Below, piece after piece: positions 1 through 9,658 of a stretch of DNA of 64,000 nucleotides. The stretch lies in NCBI RefSeq assembly GCF_014489555.1, contig NZ_CP060784.1, positions 1 through 64,000 of the forward strand. The letters run 5' to 3'. How positions within the stretch are numbered: the first letter of the stretch is position 1; each line of letters starts with the position of its first letter. A program made the position numbers and the translations under genes. The notes beneath the pieces were generated by a model. That model saw only the letters and a list, made by a program, of their open reading frames with translations. It was not told where the DNA came from and did no database searches. The stretch comes from Hymenobacter qilianensis. Its GTDB lineage: Bacteria; Bacteroidota; Bacteroidia; Cytophagales; Hymenobacteraceae.

Positions 1-1
1 A

Positions 2-61
2 GCCAATGCGGAAATCTATATTCGCGTCTCCGGGAGGCAAGGTTATGTCGAGCTTATGTAG
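2..61 (+). CDS. C-terminal end of a gene cut by the window edge
   Basis: An open frame enters from the left edge and stops at TAG (59-61), giving 19 residues ending GRQGYVELM. The residues look like a beta-rich protein tail and the gene would converge on the minus-strand gene that ends at 98. Nothing else can be said about its function. The call rests only on the open frame and the convergent layout. Confidence 0.3.
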   Translation, partial: ANAEIYIRVSGRQGYVELM

Positions 62-97
62 CGCAAGGCTGCCAAGGTGCTGGTTTGGGAAGCGCCG

Positions 98-442
98 CTA
101 GCTCTTATCAGCTACCCTCCTTTTCACGGGTTTGCGCGGCGCACCAGCCGATTTAGGTGGCAAGGCTTCCGGCTTGGGCGGTTTCTCTTCGGTTTTGCCT
201 GGCACCAGGGAAGGCAGGACGCTGTCAGTGGAGATGAAGTCATCAATTGCCTGCTTATTAGCCACGTACGCGATGGCCGCGGCAAGCAAGCCTATTCCGC
301 CAACTATTTTCTGGGTGGTGCTGAGCTTGCCGATTTCCTTACTCACGCGGCGATACTTGCGGATGGATTCGGCGGCTACGTCCAGCGCATCTCTTTCCAG
401 CTTCTTGGCCTTTTTTGAGCCTTTCTTTTTGCCTTTACCCAT
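98..442 (-). CDS. Small lysine-rich protein with one membrane segment, unknown function
   Basis: 114 residues. The first 15 residues are almost all Lys/Gly (MGKGKKKGSKKAKK), followed by an amphipathic stretch, one hydrophobic segment at about residues 46-61 (IVGGIGLLAAAIAYVA), and a Pro/Lys-rich tail ending KPVKRRVADKS. The pattern suggests a small single-pass inner-membrane protein with basic ends, or a nucleic-acid-associated protein. I do not recognise a family. The start is the ATG at 442, the first in frame. The frame is open with a codon bias similar to its neighbours, so it is probably real. Confidence 0.6.
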   Translation of the reverse strand: MGKGKKKGSKKAKKLERDALDVAAESIRKYRRVSKEIGKLSTTQKIVGGIGLLAAAIAYVANKQAIDDFISTDSVLPSLVPGKTEEKPPKPEALPPKSAGAPRKPVKRRVADKS

Positions 443-833
443 AGTAGTATACGCTGGTTAGAGATGACAATCAGTTGCGGGGAGCAGCGGGCGCTTCTCG
501 CTGTACTGGCTGCTTTTCAGCGGGTCTTCTTCATTCGCAAAGCCGGCCCGGAAGGTTGTCTTTTTCCCTTACTTCTTTTGCTTGTGTCTGGGGGGCTTTT
601 TTTGCCCGTTTGCCAGCCTATATCCAGCCTTGAAGCTCTGTTGCTCCGGAGAGTTGCCGGGGGGCAAATTCGTCACTGGGTGGGGGGCTTTTTTCGGGTA
701 AGTCGGGGAGTTCGTCCCAGCATTTTCCTGTTCGTCACATTTAGTTTCCGGGGCAGTTTCGGCCGTTTATTCTTGCTCATGATAGGCCCCGGCAGAAGGG
801 CCAGTTGTATCCAACTCTACAGCCCTACGCATC
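443..833. other. Gap with no firm gene; possible broken Lys/Pro-rich ORF on the minus strand
   Basis: No clean gene is seen. Three copies of the GGGGGGC motif lie here (near 591, 659, 681). On the minus strand, a frame starting at an ATG near 781 (MSKNKRPKLPRK) would continue, after a one-base loss at a C run near 690, into a Gln/Lys/Pro-rich frame that stops at 569 (ending PPRHKQKK). Other minus-strand readings are equally possible, so no gene is called. The plus-strand frame 464-847 looks like chance. Confidence 0.3.
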
Positions 834-2314
834 ATGAGAACTTCTGACACCACCAGCTTCCCTTCATTTGCCAGCTTGTTGCGGCGCGCCCGCCCGTTTG
901 CCTGCGGCCTTCTTCTCGTGCTCGGCATGCCCACGGCAACGAGCTGCGTGCGCGAGGCCACCGCGCCTGCGGTAGCCTCACCCCAGAGCCAGACCACAAC
1001 TCAGCCTCTGGATATAAAACGCCTTGCGGCCGTAGCCGACTCTGCCGCGAAAGCCCAGATAACGGCGGGCATCACGCCGGGCCTGAGCATAGCAATTGCC
1101 CGGCATGGCCAGCTTGTTTTTGCCAAAGGCTACGGCAAGGCCAACGTAGAGATGGACGTGGCGGCCGGCCCGGAAACCGTGTATAAGGTGGGCTCCATCA
1201 CGAAGCAGTACACCGCCGCTATTGTAATGCGCCTGGTGGAGGAGGGCAAAATGTCGCTCACCGACCCCATCACCAAGTACCTGCCCGACTACCCCACCCA
1301 GGGCCACCACGTCACTATTCATCATCTGCTGAACCACACGTCCGGCATCAAGGCATTTCGGGTGATGCACGAGGAAAACCGCCAGCGCTTCCGCCTCGAC
1401 CTCACGTACCCTGAGATGATTGAGCTGTTTGCCAAGCAGCCCTTCGAGTTTAAGCCCGGCGAGAAGTATGAGTACAACAACTTCGCCTACTACCTGCTGG
1501 GCGAGATTATCGGTCGGGTGACGGGCATTCCTTACCAGGACTATCTGGAGCGCCAACTCCTGGGGCCGCTGGGCCTGAGCAATACCATGTACTGCGAAGC
1601 CAGCCGCGTGATTCCGCACCGAGCGGCGGGCTACGAGTATGAGGAAAAAGCGCTTATCAACGCCCGCTACCTGAGCATGCGAGTGGGCCCCGCGGCGGGG
1701 GCCTTTGCGCTACCGTGGGCGACCTGCTCCAGTGGACCACTTTGCTGCACGGCGGCAAGGTGGTTTCGCCCGCGTCATTGCGACGAATGACGACGCCTAC
1801 CGTTCTGGCTAGCGGCGACACGGTTGGCTACGGCTACGGCTTGCAGCTGGCCGAGCTGGGTTCGCACGAGCAGGTATTTCATTCGGGCGGCGCCAATGGG
1901 TTCGTGTCGGCGCTGGCTCACTACCCTAAAACTGGCCTGACGGTGGTGGTTTTGACTAATTCGGTGAAGGCCAATCCGGCGGCTATCACGAAGGCGCTGG
2001 CCCGCACGGCCCTCGGCATTAACGTTCGCGACTTGCCCCTGACGCCCGAGAATATTGCCCGCTACGCCGGCACCTACACGTACAAGTCGGGCGCCAAGAC
2101 GCGGGTGCTGAAAGTGTATGAGGAAAGCGGCAAGCTGCACGCCCAGGTAACCGGCGGGCCGGTTTTTCGGCTGCGTAGTCAGGGCAGCAACGTGTTTATC
2201 CCCTCCGGCAACGACGACAACCAGATCATATTCACGCCGGCCACCGATCGGGCCGCTGGCCTCACCATCCGGGAGGGCCGCTGGGAAGTGACCGAAGCCA
2301 AGCGCCAGGAATAG
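834..2314 (+). CDS. Serine hydrolase, beta-lactamase class C / penicillin-binding family lipoprotein (frameshifted as given)
   Basis: Two overlapping frames (834-1790 and 1715-2314) form one 493-residue protein if the G run at 1697-1701 has six G instead of five. The junction then reads AAGGLCATVGDLLQW, a typical conserved block of this family. The N-terminus has a hydrophobic segment and a lipobox-like TATSC (Cys about residue 38), so it is probably a lipoprotein. The family catalytic motif SxxK is seen as SITK at about residue 121, the tyrosine motif as YNN at about 213, and the third motif as HSGG in the second half. A C-terminal DUF3471-like beta domain follows. Such proteins are usually periplasmic esterases, D-aminopeptidases or peptidoglycan-active enzymes; true beta-lactamase activity cannot be inferred. 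It stands alone, with about 400 bases to the next gene. Confidence 0.85.
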
Positions 2315-2478
2315 AAAGGAAGCTTATCCAGAATCAGATCATCTCAGCTCCGCTGCCCATGCAACACAAGCTACTATTTAGCAAAAAAGCCCCCCAGACG
2401 CACAAACCCGCATAGATTGCCTCTTTTAGAGACTGATAATTTACACCTAATCGTGTGTTGGAAACTTTCAAACCATAC

Positions 2479-2572
2479 CGTCATGCAGAGTGGCGCGAAG
2501 CATCTCGCTCACGCCGTTAGATCAGTAATCCTACTACCGCGAGCGAGATGCTTCGCGCCGCTCTGCATGACG
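2479..2572 (-). repeat. Family A palindromic intergenic repeat, copy A1
   Basis: Arms 2479-2510 and 2541-2572 are about 32 bases, reverse complementary with one mismatch. The unpaired centre matches copy A2 (GTAGTAGGATTACT) when read on the minus strand, so the element has an orientation and this copy is inverted relative to A2, A3 and A4. Confidence 0.85.
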
Positions 2573-2583
2573 TTCTGTTAGGT

Positions 2584-2634
2584 GGATTACAACTACAACC
2601 TCAGCACGCGCGATGCTTCAGGGCGTTCTACATA
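2584..2634 (+). repeat. Decayed half of a family A repeat
   Basis: GGATTAC, then CAGCACGCGCGATGCTTC and a diverged tail, match the centre and right arm of family A with many substitutions. It lies directly beside the intact copy A1. It looks like an old copy losing its structure. Confidence 0.5.
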
Positions 2635-2710
2635 ACAGCCTTTTTAACGACTAAACAACAATCGCACGCGAACTACATCACGCCGCGATACATAAGATAA
2701 CACAACCAGC

Positions 2711-4287
2711 ATGACACCGACTTTGCATGAGGCGCAGCCTCAACCCTCGCCCTTCCCCATGAAAGATCTTACCGAGTATATCGATAAGCCGTCCACCCTT
2801 GCCCGGATTGAGTTTGGGGTGGCTACCGTCCTGCTCATTTTTTCGATTCTGCTGCTCGATTCCAGTGATGCGGCCACGGCCCGCCGCTTGTTCGAGGAGG
2901 CAGGTATGCCCTTCGGATACTACTCAAACTTCTTCTACCCGCGGGTTATCGTATTTGCTACCGTCTATCTCACCTTTCTGCTGGTCAATTTTGTGGTGGT
3001 GCCCCAGCTGCTGCGGCGGGAGCGGGTAACCCGGAATGTGCTGCTGCTAGTAGCAGCCTACGTGGTAGCGGGGCTCGTTTTTGGCACCACCGACACCTAT
3101 GCCGCCACGTATCTATTCCATGAGTATCCCACGGAGCAGGACACCTACAACGCCCTGTTTCAGCAAGGATTCGGGGGGGCTTTTCAGCTGTTGGTTTTCC
3201 TAGGAACGTACTCATTATTGAAGTACGCGGTTCTGCGCTTTATCCCGAGGCCGCTAACCATCACGCCGAAGAACCGACCCATTGTGCGCGAAGCCGCGCT
3301 GGCAGTCGGCGTGTGGCTGGTGACCGTATTGCTACTCATGGCGGTGGGAGCCGAAGAGATGATCCTGTATGGGGCGATGCTTGTGCCGCTTACGGCAGCC
3401 TTCTATTTCTTCGCCTATTACTACCTCATCCCGAGGCTGGTAACGAAGCGGCGGCCGGTGCGATCATACATCCTGTGGGTGCTACTGTGCCTGCTTATAT
3501 CATTCGGGCCGGTGATGCTACTGGTTCTGATCTTCTGCAATGATCCGGATGTAGCGGCGGGTTTCGCCTTTTTCAATGAGGGCTTTCAGCTCTTTCTGAC
3601 GGCCCGCTGGCCTGGATTCTCTATAAGCGGCGCGCCAAAGTCACGCAGGAAATAGGCGTGCTGCAAACCGAGCTGGGCCAGTCGACCGCCAACCTGGATT
3701 TTCTGCGCTCCCAGATCAATCCGCACTTTCTGTTTAATACCCTGAACACGCTCTACGGCACGGCCTTGCAGGAGAATAGTGAGCGCACGGCCCAGGGCAT
3801 TCAGATGCTGGGCGACATGATGCGATTTATGCTCCACGAAAACCACCAGCGCCAGATTTTGCTCACCCGTGAGGTAGAGTACATGCGCAACTATATCGAG
3901 CTACAGTCGCTGCGGACGAGCACCTCGCCCAACATCAGCCTCGAAACCAGCATTGAGGATGTGGTGGCTGAGCGCTGGATTGCGCCCATGCTGCTGATTC
4001 CGTTTGTGGAAAATGCCTTCAAGCATGGCATCAGTCTGAAGCGCAAATCGTGGATACGGGTGACCCTGCACTACGAGGCCGACAAGCTGTATTTTGATGT
4101 GTACAACAGCACCCACCCCAAGCAGGAGCTGGACTTAGAGAAAGACCACTCCGGCGTGGGCCTGGAGAACGTGCGCCAGCGCCTGGCCCTGCTCTACCCC
4201 GGCAAGCACGAGCTGCTAATCAGGGAAACGCCGCAGGAGTTTTTTGTGCACCTTACGCTGCAGTTGAGCGGCACCGCTCAGCAGTAG
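2711..4287 (+). CDS. LytS/YpdA-type sensor histidine kinase (frameshifted as given)
   Basis: The two frames 2711-3655 and 3658-4287 make one 525-residue protein if the C run at 3603-3605 gains one C; the join then reads TAPLAWILYKRRAKVTQEIG. The N-terminal half has about seven hydrophobic segments (residues ~35-300), typical of the membrane sensor part. The C-terminal part has the His_kinase (PF06580) signature INPHFLFNTLN with the phospho-acceptor His, and the ATP-binding box VENAFKHG with GVGLENVRQRL. It sits 215 bases upstream of a LytTR response regulator on the same strand, and the two should form a two-component pair. A family A repeat lies between them. Confidence 0.85.
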
Positions 4288-4343
4288 ACAGCAGCGCGTG
4301 TGGAGAGCAAACGAAAAAGCCCCCAGAACGTCATACAGAGTAG

Positions 4344-4442
4344 AACGTCATGCAGAGCGGAGCGAAGCATCTCGCTCGCGGTAGTAGGATTACTAATCAG
4401 ACGTCAGCACGCGAGATGCTTCGCTCCGCTCTGCATGACGTT
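4344..4442 (+). repeat. Family A palindromic intergenic repeat, copy A2
   Basis: Arms start AACGTCATGCAGAGCGGAGC and end with the reverse complement at 4442, about 32 bases each. Immediately before it, 4327-4343 repeats the first 17 bases with two changes (AACGTCATACAGAGTAG), a short tandem duplication of the tip. The repeat lies between the LytS-type kinase and its LytTR regulator, so it is probably transcribed. Confidence 0.85.
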
Positions 4443-4502
4443 CCGTTTTGTTGCTGTACACAGAACCATGAATAAAGGTCAGTGACACCCGACTGAATAT
4501 CT

Positions 4503-5174
4503 ATGAAGGCAATTGCAATCGACGACGAACCGATGGCGCTGGAGGTGGTGCGCTCCCTGGGGGGCAAAATTCCGTTTCTGGAGCTCAAAGCCTGCTTCAC
4601 CGATGCCTGTGAGGCCATGGAGTATCTGCAAAGCCAGCCCGTAGACCTGCTTTTTCTGGATATCAAGATGCCCGACATTTCGGGGTTGGAGTTCGTAACC
4701 AGTCTGCAGAAAAAGCCGCTCGTCATCTTCACCACCGCCTACTCCGAGCACGCCGTGACGGGCTTTGAGCTGGATGCCGTCGATTACCTGCTGAAGCCTT
4801 TCTCGTTGGCCAGGTTTATGAAAGCCTGCAACAAGGCCCACGAGCTGCTCCGCCTCCGCGACCAGGCCGCCCCGCCCAAAGATTACGTGTTTGTAAAAAC
4901 GGGCGCCGAGCAGGTGCGCGTGCCCTACGCCGACATTCTGTACATGGAGGCGGCCGGCAACTACGTCACGTTTGTGCTGGGGGGCAAACGCCTGCTCTCC
5001 CGCATGACCATGACTGAGCTAACCGAACTTTTGCCCCCCGACAAGTTTGTGCGCGTGCATCGCTCCTTCGTGGTGGCCAAAGACTACATCGACAAGCTGG
5101 AGCGCCACCAGGTAACCGTGCGCGGCCACGCCGTGCCCGTGGGCGCTTCGTATCTGGGGCAGCTTCAGGTATGA
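4503..5174 (+). CDS. LytTR-family response regulator
   Basis: 223 residues. Residues 1-120 are a receiver domain: acidic pair in IDDEP, phospho-acceptor Asp in LLFLDIKMPD, the TTAY switch threonine and the conserved Lys in YLLKPF. Residues ~130-220 are a LytTR DNA-binding domain (ILYMEAAGNYVTF ... FVRVHRSFVV). It is the likely partner of the kinase just upstream. The gene ends inside the left arm of a perfect 25-base inverted repeat, so its last four codons and stop are part of a hairpin. Confidence 0.92.
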   Translation: MKAIAIDDEPMALEVVRSLGGKIPFLELKACFTDACEAMEYLQSQPVDLLFLDIKMPDISGLEFVTSLQKKPLVIFTTAYSEHAVTGFELDAVDYLLKPFSLARFMKACNKAHELLRLRDQAAPPKDYVFVKTGAEQVRVPYADILYMEAAGNYVTFVLGGKRLLSRMTMTELTELLPPDKFVRVHRSFVVAKDYIDKLERHQVTVRGHAVPVGASYLGQLQV

Positions 5175-5222
5175 AGTAGAAGCCACGCTGCATTCACCGT
5201 GGCTTCTACTTCATACCTGAAG
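5163..5222 (+). repeat. Perfect 25-bp hairpin overlapping the stop of the LytTR gene
   Basis: The left arm 5163-5187 (beginning CTTCAGGTATGAAG) and right arm 5198-5222 are exact reverse complements with a 10-base loop. The left arm includes the last codons and the TGA of the regulator gene. No T run follows, so a simple intrinsic terminator is not indicated; it could stabilise the 3' end of the mRNA or block antisense transcription. Confidence 0.8.
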
Positions 5223-5252
5223 GCTTAACGGTCTTGTCTGAAGCAATAGTTT

Positions 5253-5533
5253 TTACCGGCACGTTGCTTCAAAGTCATAGATCGTATTGTGGCCGTTTAC
5301 CCCAATGATGAACGCGTCCATGTAGCCGGTAAACGCGCCACCCCAGTATTCAGTAAAGGGAGAGACCCGAGGTGTGCCAACGTTAAACCTGATTCCCCCA
5401 AACCACCTCCAACCTGAGGGTTAACGATTCGGGCATCAGGGTTTTGGGCGATATAGGAAGCCACTATGTTGCTAGGCAGGCTTTTATAGGATAAGCACGG
5501 AGTATTGCATTTATAACTATAAAGAGTTAAATT
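5253..5533 (-). pseudogene. C-terminal gene remnant of unknown function (frameshifted)
   Basis: Read on the minus strand from 5533, an open frame runs ...NIVASYIAQNPDARIVNPQVGGG and, after restoring one G at 5395-5399, continues LGGIRFNVGTPRVSPFTEYW ... and ends YDFEATCR with TAA at 5253-5255. The composition is clearly protein-like. There is no in-frame ATG after the stop just upstream (near 5536), so the 5' part is missing or further damaged. I do not recognise the family. It could be the last ~90 residues of a decayed surface protein. Confidence 0.4.
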
Positions 5534-5707
5534 TTACTTATTACCAGCTAACAGATTTTTGTGCTCCCGTCCGGCGTAGCTAGCCGCGCCGGCCTTCTTC
5601 GGGAAATCCCGAGGACTCTCCTGGTAAGCCATCTATGGCTTCTTCTGTCCACACATGCGTGTTTGTAAGCGGCATAATGGCTGCAGTATCCTTTCCGCAC
5701 TTTTGCT

Positions 5708-7578
5708 ATGTGCTACTCTTTTACTCACTACCTATTGCTAGCAGGAAGCCTGATGTGCGCGTCTGCTAGCCACGCTCAACAAAGCCGTCTGGCTCCTGCT
5801 CCCCTCCCGCTCAGCTCGCCTCAGGAGCGACTATTGCCCCCAGCGCACCAGCCTCACACTCCCAGCTTCCTGACCAGTCGGCATTACGCAGCTATGAGGT
5901 CCAGTCCCAGGTAGGACCTGCCTCCGCTAGCCGACTATTACCGTGTAATGCCGAAGGTGTGGAAGCCTGGGTATCGCGCTATGATGGACCGAACCATAGC
6001 TCGGATGAGGGCAGGGACATCGCCGTCGACCTTGCGGGTAACGTGTACGTAACGGGCTACACTGTCAGCAGTAGTGTTTTTGTCCCTGGGGGCGTCTTTA
6101 ATGACTTTCTTACCATCAAGTACGATGGCCGCACTGGCCAGGCCCTATGGGTAGCCCGCTATAATGGGCCCGCCAATGACTATGATGTGGCTCGCGCCAT
6201 CGCGGTAGACCTCGTGGGTAATGTGTATGTAACGGGGGTATCGTCTGACGGGAACGATGAAGATTTAGTCACTATTCGCTATGATCAGTATACGGGCCAA
6301 GAGAAGTGGATAGCCCGCTATAATGGAGCCGGCAATGGCGAAGAAACTGCTACTGATATAGACGTGGACCTCGTGGGTAATGTTTACGTCACCGGCACCA
6401 CCACCAACCTAAGCGGCAACTCAGATTATCTTACCCTTAAGTATGAACCGCGGAGAGGGCGCCAAGTGTGGGCGGCAGTGTACAATGGTCCTGCTAATGC
6501 GCTAGATCTCGCATGGGCCCTAGCGGTCGACCTAGCGGGTAACGCCTACGTCACAGGAGCCTCGTTCAGTGATACTGAGGGTGATTTTGCCACCATAAAA
6601 TACGATGGCCGAACAGGCCAGCCACGGTGGGTGGCGCGCTACAACGGACCTGCCAATGGCTATGATGCAGGCTGGGATATAGCGCTGGACTTAGCCGGCA
6701 ACGCCTACGTGACTGGCTTCTCTCCTCACACGGGCCAAAATATGGCTACGCTCAAGTACGATGGCCGCACAGGCCAGCAACTCTGGTTAGCGCGCTACAA
6801 TGGGGTCGCCAACAACGTCACGGCCCGTGGGGTTGCCGTTGATCTAGCGGGCAACGCCTATGTTACCGGGTCATCATTCAATGGGACGACCGATGAGATT
6901 GTTACTTTAAAATATGATGGGCGAACGGGACAGGAACGTTGGCTGACACGCTACCTTTCACCCGAAAGGACCTCCTCTAATGATATAGCGGTGGACTTTT
7001 ATGGCAACGTCTACGTGACAGGCTATACTGTGGACAGCCGTAGTAATAACTTTGATTACCTCACCCTACAATATGACCAGCAGTCGGGGCAGCTAGGCTG
7101 GCAAGCGCGCTATGATGGGCCAGCCAGTCGTAGTTTAGAAGTAGCCATGGCCATGACAGTGGATATTTATGGCAATACGTATGTGACAGGCTTCTCGCCA
7201 GGCCCTGGCACAGACCTCGATGTGGCTACCGTCAAGTATCTCCGTGAGCCGAGCCCCTGCTTAACTACCACTTTCTCCAATCTCAGCAGCTTGGCCGGGC
7301 AAAACGATGCATCGCCAAGGCTACCCGTGAAAGCTTTTCCCAACCCGGCCCGCGACCAAACCACGCTGCAGTTCCAACGGACCTCAGCGGCTTCGGCGCA
7401 GCTGCTAATCTACAATGCCAGAGGCTCGCTGGTACAAACCCACAATCTTGGTATCAACACTTCTGAGGGTGTACAGACAGTCCAGCTGTCCACCGCTGAT
7501 CTGCCCAACGGTGTCTATCTCTGCCGCCTCATTCAGGGTAAGACTACTGAGACGATACGCATCGGTGTGCAGAAATAG
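5708..7578 (+). CDS. SBBP-repeat surface protein with T9SS sorting domain (frameshifted as given)
   Basis: Frames 5708-5914 and 5883-7578 join into a 623-residue protein if the C run at 5837-5841 (TTGCCCCCAG) has six C. The N-terminus has a signal peptide ending near ASASHAQ. Residues ~85-520 hold about eight copies of a ~52-residue beta-propeller repeat with the pattern WVARYNGPAN ... D.AGNVYVTG ... KYDGRTGQ (SBBP type). The last ~80 residues (FPNPARDQTTLQF ... GVYLCRLIQGK) are a type A T9SS C-terminal sorting domain, so the protein is probably exported through the outer membrane and attached to the surface. The ligand is unknown. It stands alone and ends at a bidirectional terminator. Confidence 0.85.
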
Positions 7579-7666
7579 CCTACGGAATTATAATCAGCAA
7601 TGCGGAGAAGTGACTTAGGTAACTATAATCTCCTCAGCAGGTTTTATTACGATGAGTCTTATAAGT

Positions 7667-7700
7667 AAAAAGCCCCCAACTAACGTTGGGGGGCTTTTTT
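7667..7700. terminator. Bidirectional intrinsic terminator
   Basis: AAAAAGCCCCCAAC, a short TA-rich loop, then GTTGGGGGGCTTTTTT. It lies between converging genes ending at 7578 and 7720 and has U tracts in both directions. Its stem is the same G6C motif seen throughout the window. Confidence 0.85.
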
Positions 7701-7719
7701 AACTAATACAGTATTAGAC

Positions 7720-9519
7720 TTACTTCTGCGTAGCTGCCCACGCATCCATCGTCTTCTCAGCAATGGCTAAAGGCATGGCGGCATTTTCCAGTAGCTCGTC
7801 ATGAAAGGCGCTGAGGTTGAATTTGCCCCCCAGCTGCTTCTCATACTTCTGACGCAGCTCGCTGATCTTCAGCTGCCCGATTTTGTAGCTCAGCGCCTGT
7901 CCGGGCCAGGCCATGTAGCGCTCAATCTCGGCCGTGGCTGCCTGCTCATCGATGCTGCGGTTTGCCCGCATGTAGGCGATGGCCTGCTCGCGGGTCATAT
8001 TTTTGCTGTGCATGCCCACATCCACCACCAACCGGATGGCGCGGTGCATCTCCCCGTTCAAAGCGCCCATGCGCTGGTAAGGGTCGGTGTAGAGGCCCAG
8101 CTCCTTGCCCAGACTCTCCGTGTACAGGGCCCAGCCTTCGCTGAAGACGCTGTAGCCGCCGTAGCGACGAAACTTGGGCAGGTTGGTGTTTTCCTGCTGC
8201 AGGGCAATCTGGTAGTGGTGGCCCGGAATAGCCTCGTGCAGAAACAGCGACTCCATGCCGCGAGTCACGTTGTACTTGGTGGGGTCGATGATGGGCACGT
8301 AGAAGATACCGGGGCGGGAGCCGTCGGCCAGGCCACGGTTGTACTGGGCGCTGGCCGAGGCGGCGCGGAAGGCTTCGGTCTGACGCACCTCAAAGCCTGT
8401 TTTGGGCACCCGGCTAAACATCTTTTTCAGGTTGGGGTCAATCTTGGCCTGAATGCCGCGATACACGTTGAGCACCTCCTCCGCCGTCTTGAAGGGCATA
8501 AACTTGGGGTCGGTGTTCAGGTAATTGAAGAACGCCGGCAAGTCGCCCTTGAAGCCCACTTCCGTCTTGATCTTTTCCATCTCCGCCCGAATGCGCTTCA
8601 CCTCGCTCAGCCCCACCTGGTAGATTTGGTCGGGGGTCATGTCGGTGGTGGTCGAGTTCTTCACGGCGAAGCGGTACATGCTTTCCCCGCCGGGCACAGC
8701 CGAAATACCCGTAGTGGTGCGCGCCTTGGGCAGATACTCGTTCTTCAGGAAGTCGTGCAGCTTCTGGTACGTGGGCGACACCTGCTCCTTGATGGCCTGC
8801 TGATACGCGGCCGTGAGTCGCTGCTGATCGGCGGCGGGCACAGCCGCCGGAAACTTGCCTATGGGCCCGTAAAAAATACTCTTGGTAGCGTCCGGCGTGA
8901 CCATGGCCTGAAGCTGGGGCAGCATTTTTTCTACCAATGGCCGGGGCAGCACCACGCCAGCGCGCATGCCCCTACGAAAGTTGCTGATGGCTGTATCGGC
9001 CCAGACCGGGTAGGCACGCACGCGGCCCAGCCAGTTGTCGTAGTCTTTGGTGGTTTTGAAGGGCTGATTGCCGGAGCCCGCGCCCAGCTGCGCCAACCCA
9101 ATCGGCAGGCCGCCCATCTGATTGAAGGGTATCATCCAGGTGGGTTGCTTGAGGCCTTCTAGCCGCATCTGCATCTCATAGAGGAAGATATCGTAGCTCA
9201 CCCGGTCGTTGTCGGAGAGCTTGCTGCGGTCGAACTTCTTGATCTGGTCGAGGTACTGCTGAAAAAACTGCCGCTGGGCGGCGCGGTACGCCACGGTGCC
9301 GTCGTTGGGCAGCTGGTCGTTGTAGCGGTTGTCGCCCTGCCCGGTGGCTTCCAGCGGATAGAGCATGGCGCGCTCGTCCCAGTACTTATCGAACATAGCG
9401 GCCAGCGCCGGCGAGTCGGCAGCTACGGGCGCGGCGGTGAGGCTGGTTGCTGGAGTATGGCTGGTCAGGGTGCCCAGCAGGCCCGCCGCCAGCGCCGCCG
9501 ACAGGAAAAGATGTTTCAT
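7720..9519 (-). CDS. DUF885-family secreted metallopeptidase-like protein
   Basis: 599 residues, the usual length for DUF885. The N-terminus is a signal peptide (MKHLFLSAALAAGLLG). The metal-binding motif HEAIPGHH lies at about residues 427-434 (near 8220), followed by the conserved FSEGWALYTE block. Family members are thought to be zinc-dependent peptidases acting in the periplasm; the substrate is unknown. It is transcribed alone and shares a bidirectional terminator with the SBBP gene that converges on it. Confidence 0.88.
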   Translation of the reverse strand: MKHLFLSAALAAGLLGTLTSHTPATSLTAAPVAADSPALAAMFDKYWDERAMLYPLEATGQGDNRYNDQLPNDGTVAYRAAQRQFFQQYLDQIKKFDRSKLSDNDRVSYDIFLYEMQMRLEGLKQPTWMIPFNQMGGLPIGLAQLGAGSGNQPFKTTKDYDNWLGRVRAYPVWADTAISNFRRGMRAGVVLPRPLVEKMLPQLQAMVTPDATKSIFYGPIGKFPAAVPAADQQRLTAAYQQAIKEQVSPTYQKLHDFLKNEYLPKARTTTGISAVPGGESMYRFAVKNSTTTDMTPDQIYQVGLSEVKRIRAEMEKIKTEVGFKGDLPAFFNYLNTDPKFMPFKTAEEVLNVYRGIQAKIDPNLKKMFSRVPKTGFEVRQTEAFRAASASAQYNRGLADGSRPGIFYVPIIDPTKYNVTRGMESLFLHEAIPGHHYQIALQQENTNLPKFRRYGGYSVFSEGWALYTESLGKELGLYTDPYQRMGALNGEMHRAIRLVVDVGMHSKNMTREQAIAYMRANRSIDEQAATAEIERYMAWPGQALSYKIGQLKISELRQKYEKQLGGKFNLSAFHDELLENAAMPLAIAEKTMDAWAATQK

Positions 9520-9658
9520 AGGGGGGATGGTTGAGGTGGTGAGTAAATATAAGGCGGTATGAGCCGGTGGGGGGCAAAAGCTAGAGCTAGAAGTGAAGCG
9601 ACGTGGAGTAGAAGTAGAAGTACCGGTAATGGCTCCTACCCTGCTACTTTATTGGAAG

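Larger units (their letters stand above)
2315..2710. other. Intergenic region with palindromic repeat copies
   Basis: No gene is seen. The region contains a motif copy (AAAAAAGCCCCCCAG near 2383-2397) just after the hydrolase gene, a full family A palindrome at 2479-2572, and a decayed half copy at about 2584-2634. Confidence 0.6.

Noticed and set aside
464..847. Plus-strand open frame of 127 residues
   Set aside because: Composition looks random, it runs through three motif copies, and it overlaps the real start of the serine hydrolase.
7801..9162. Long plus-strand open frame (453 residues) opposite the DUF885 gene
   Set aside because: High-GC antisense shadow rich in His, Gly and Val; the minus-strand gene has clear family motifs.
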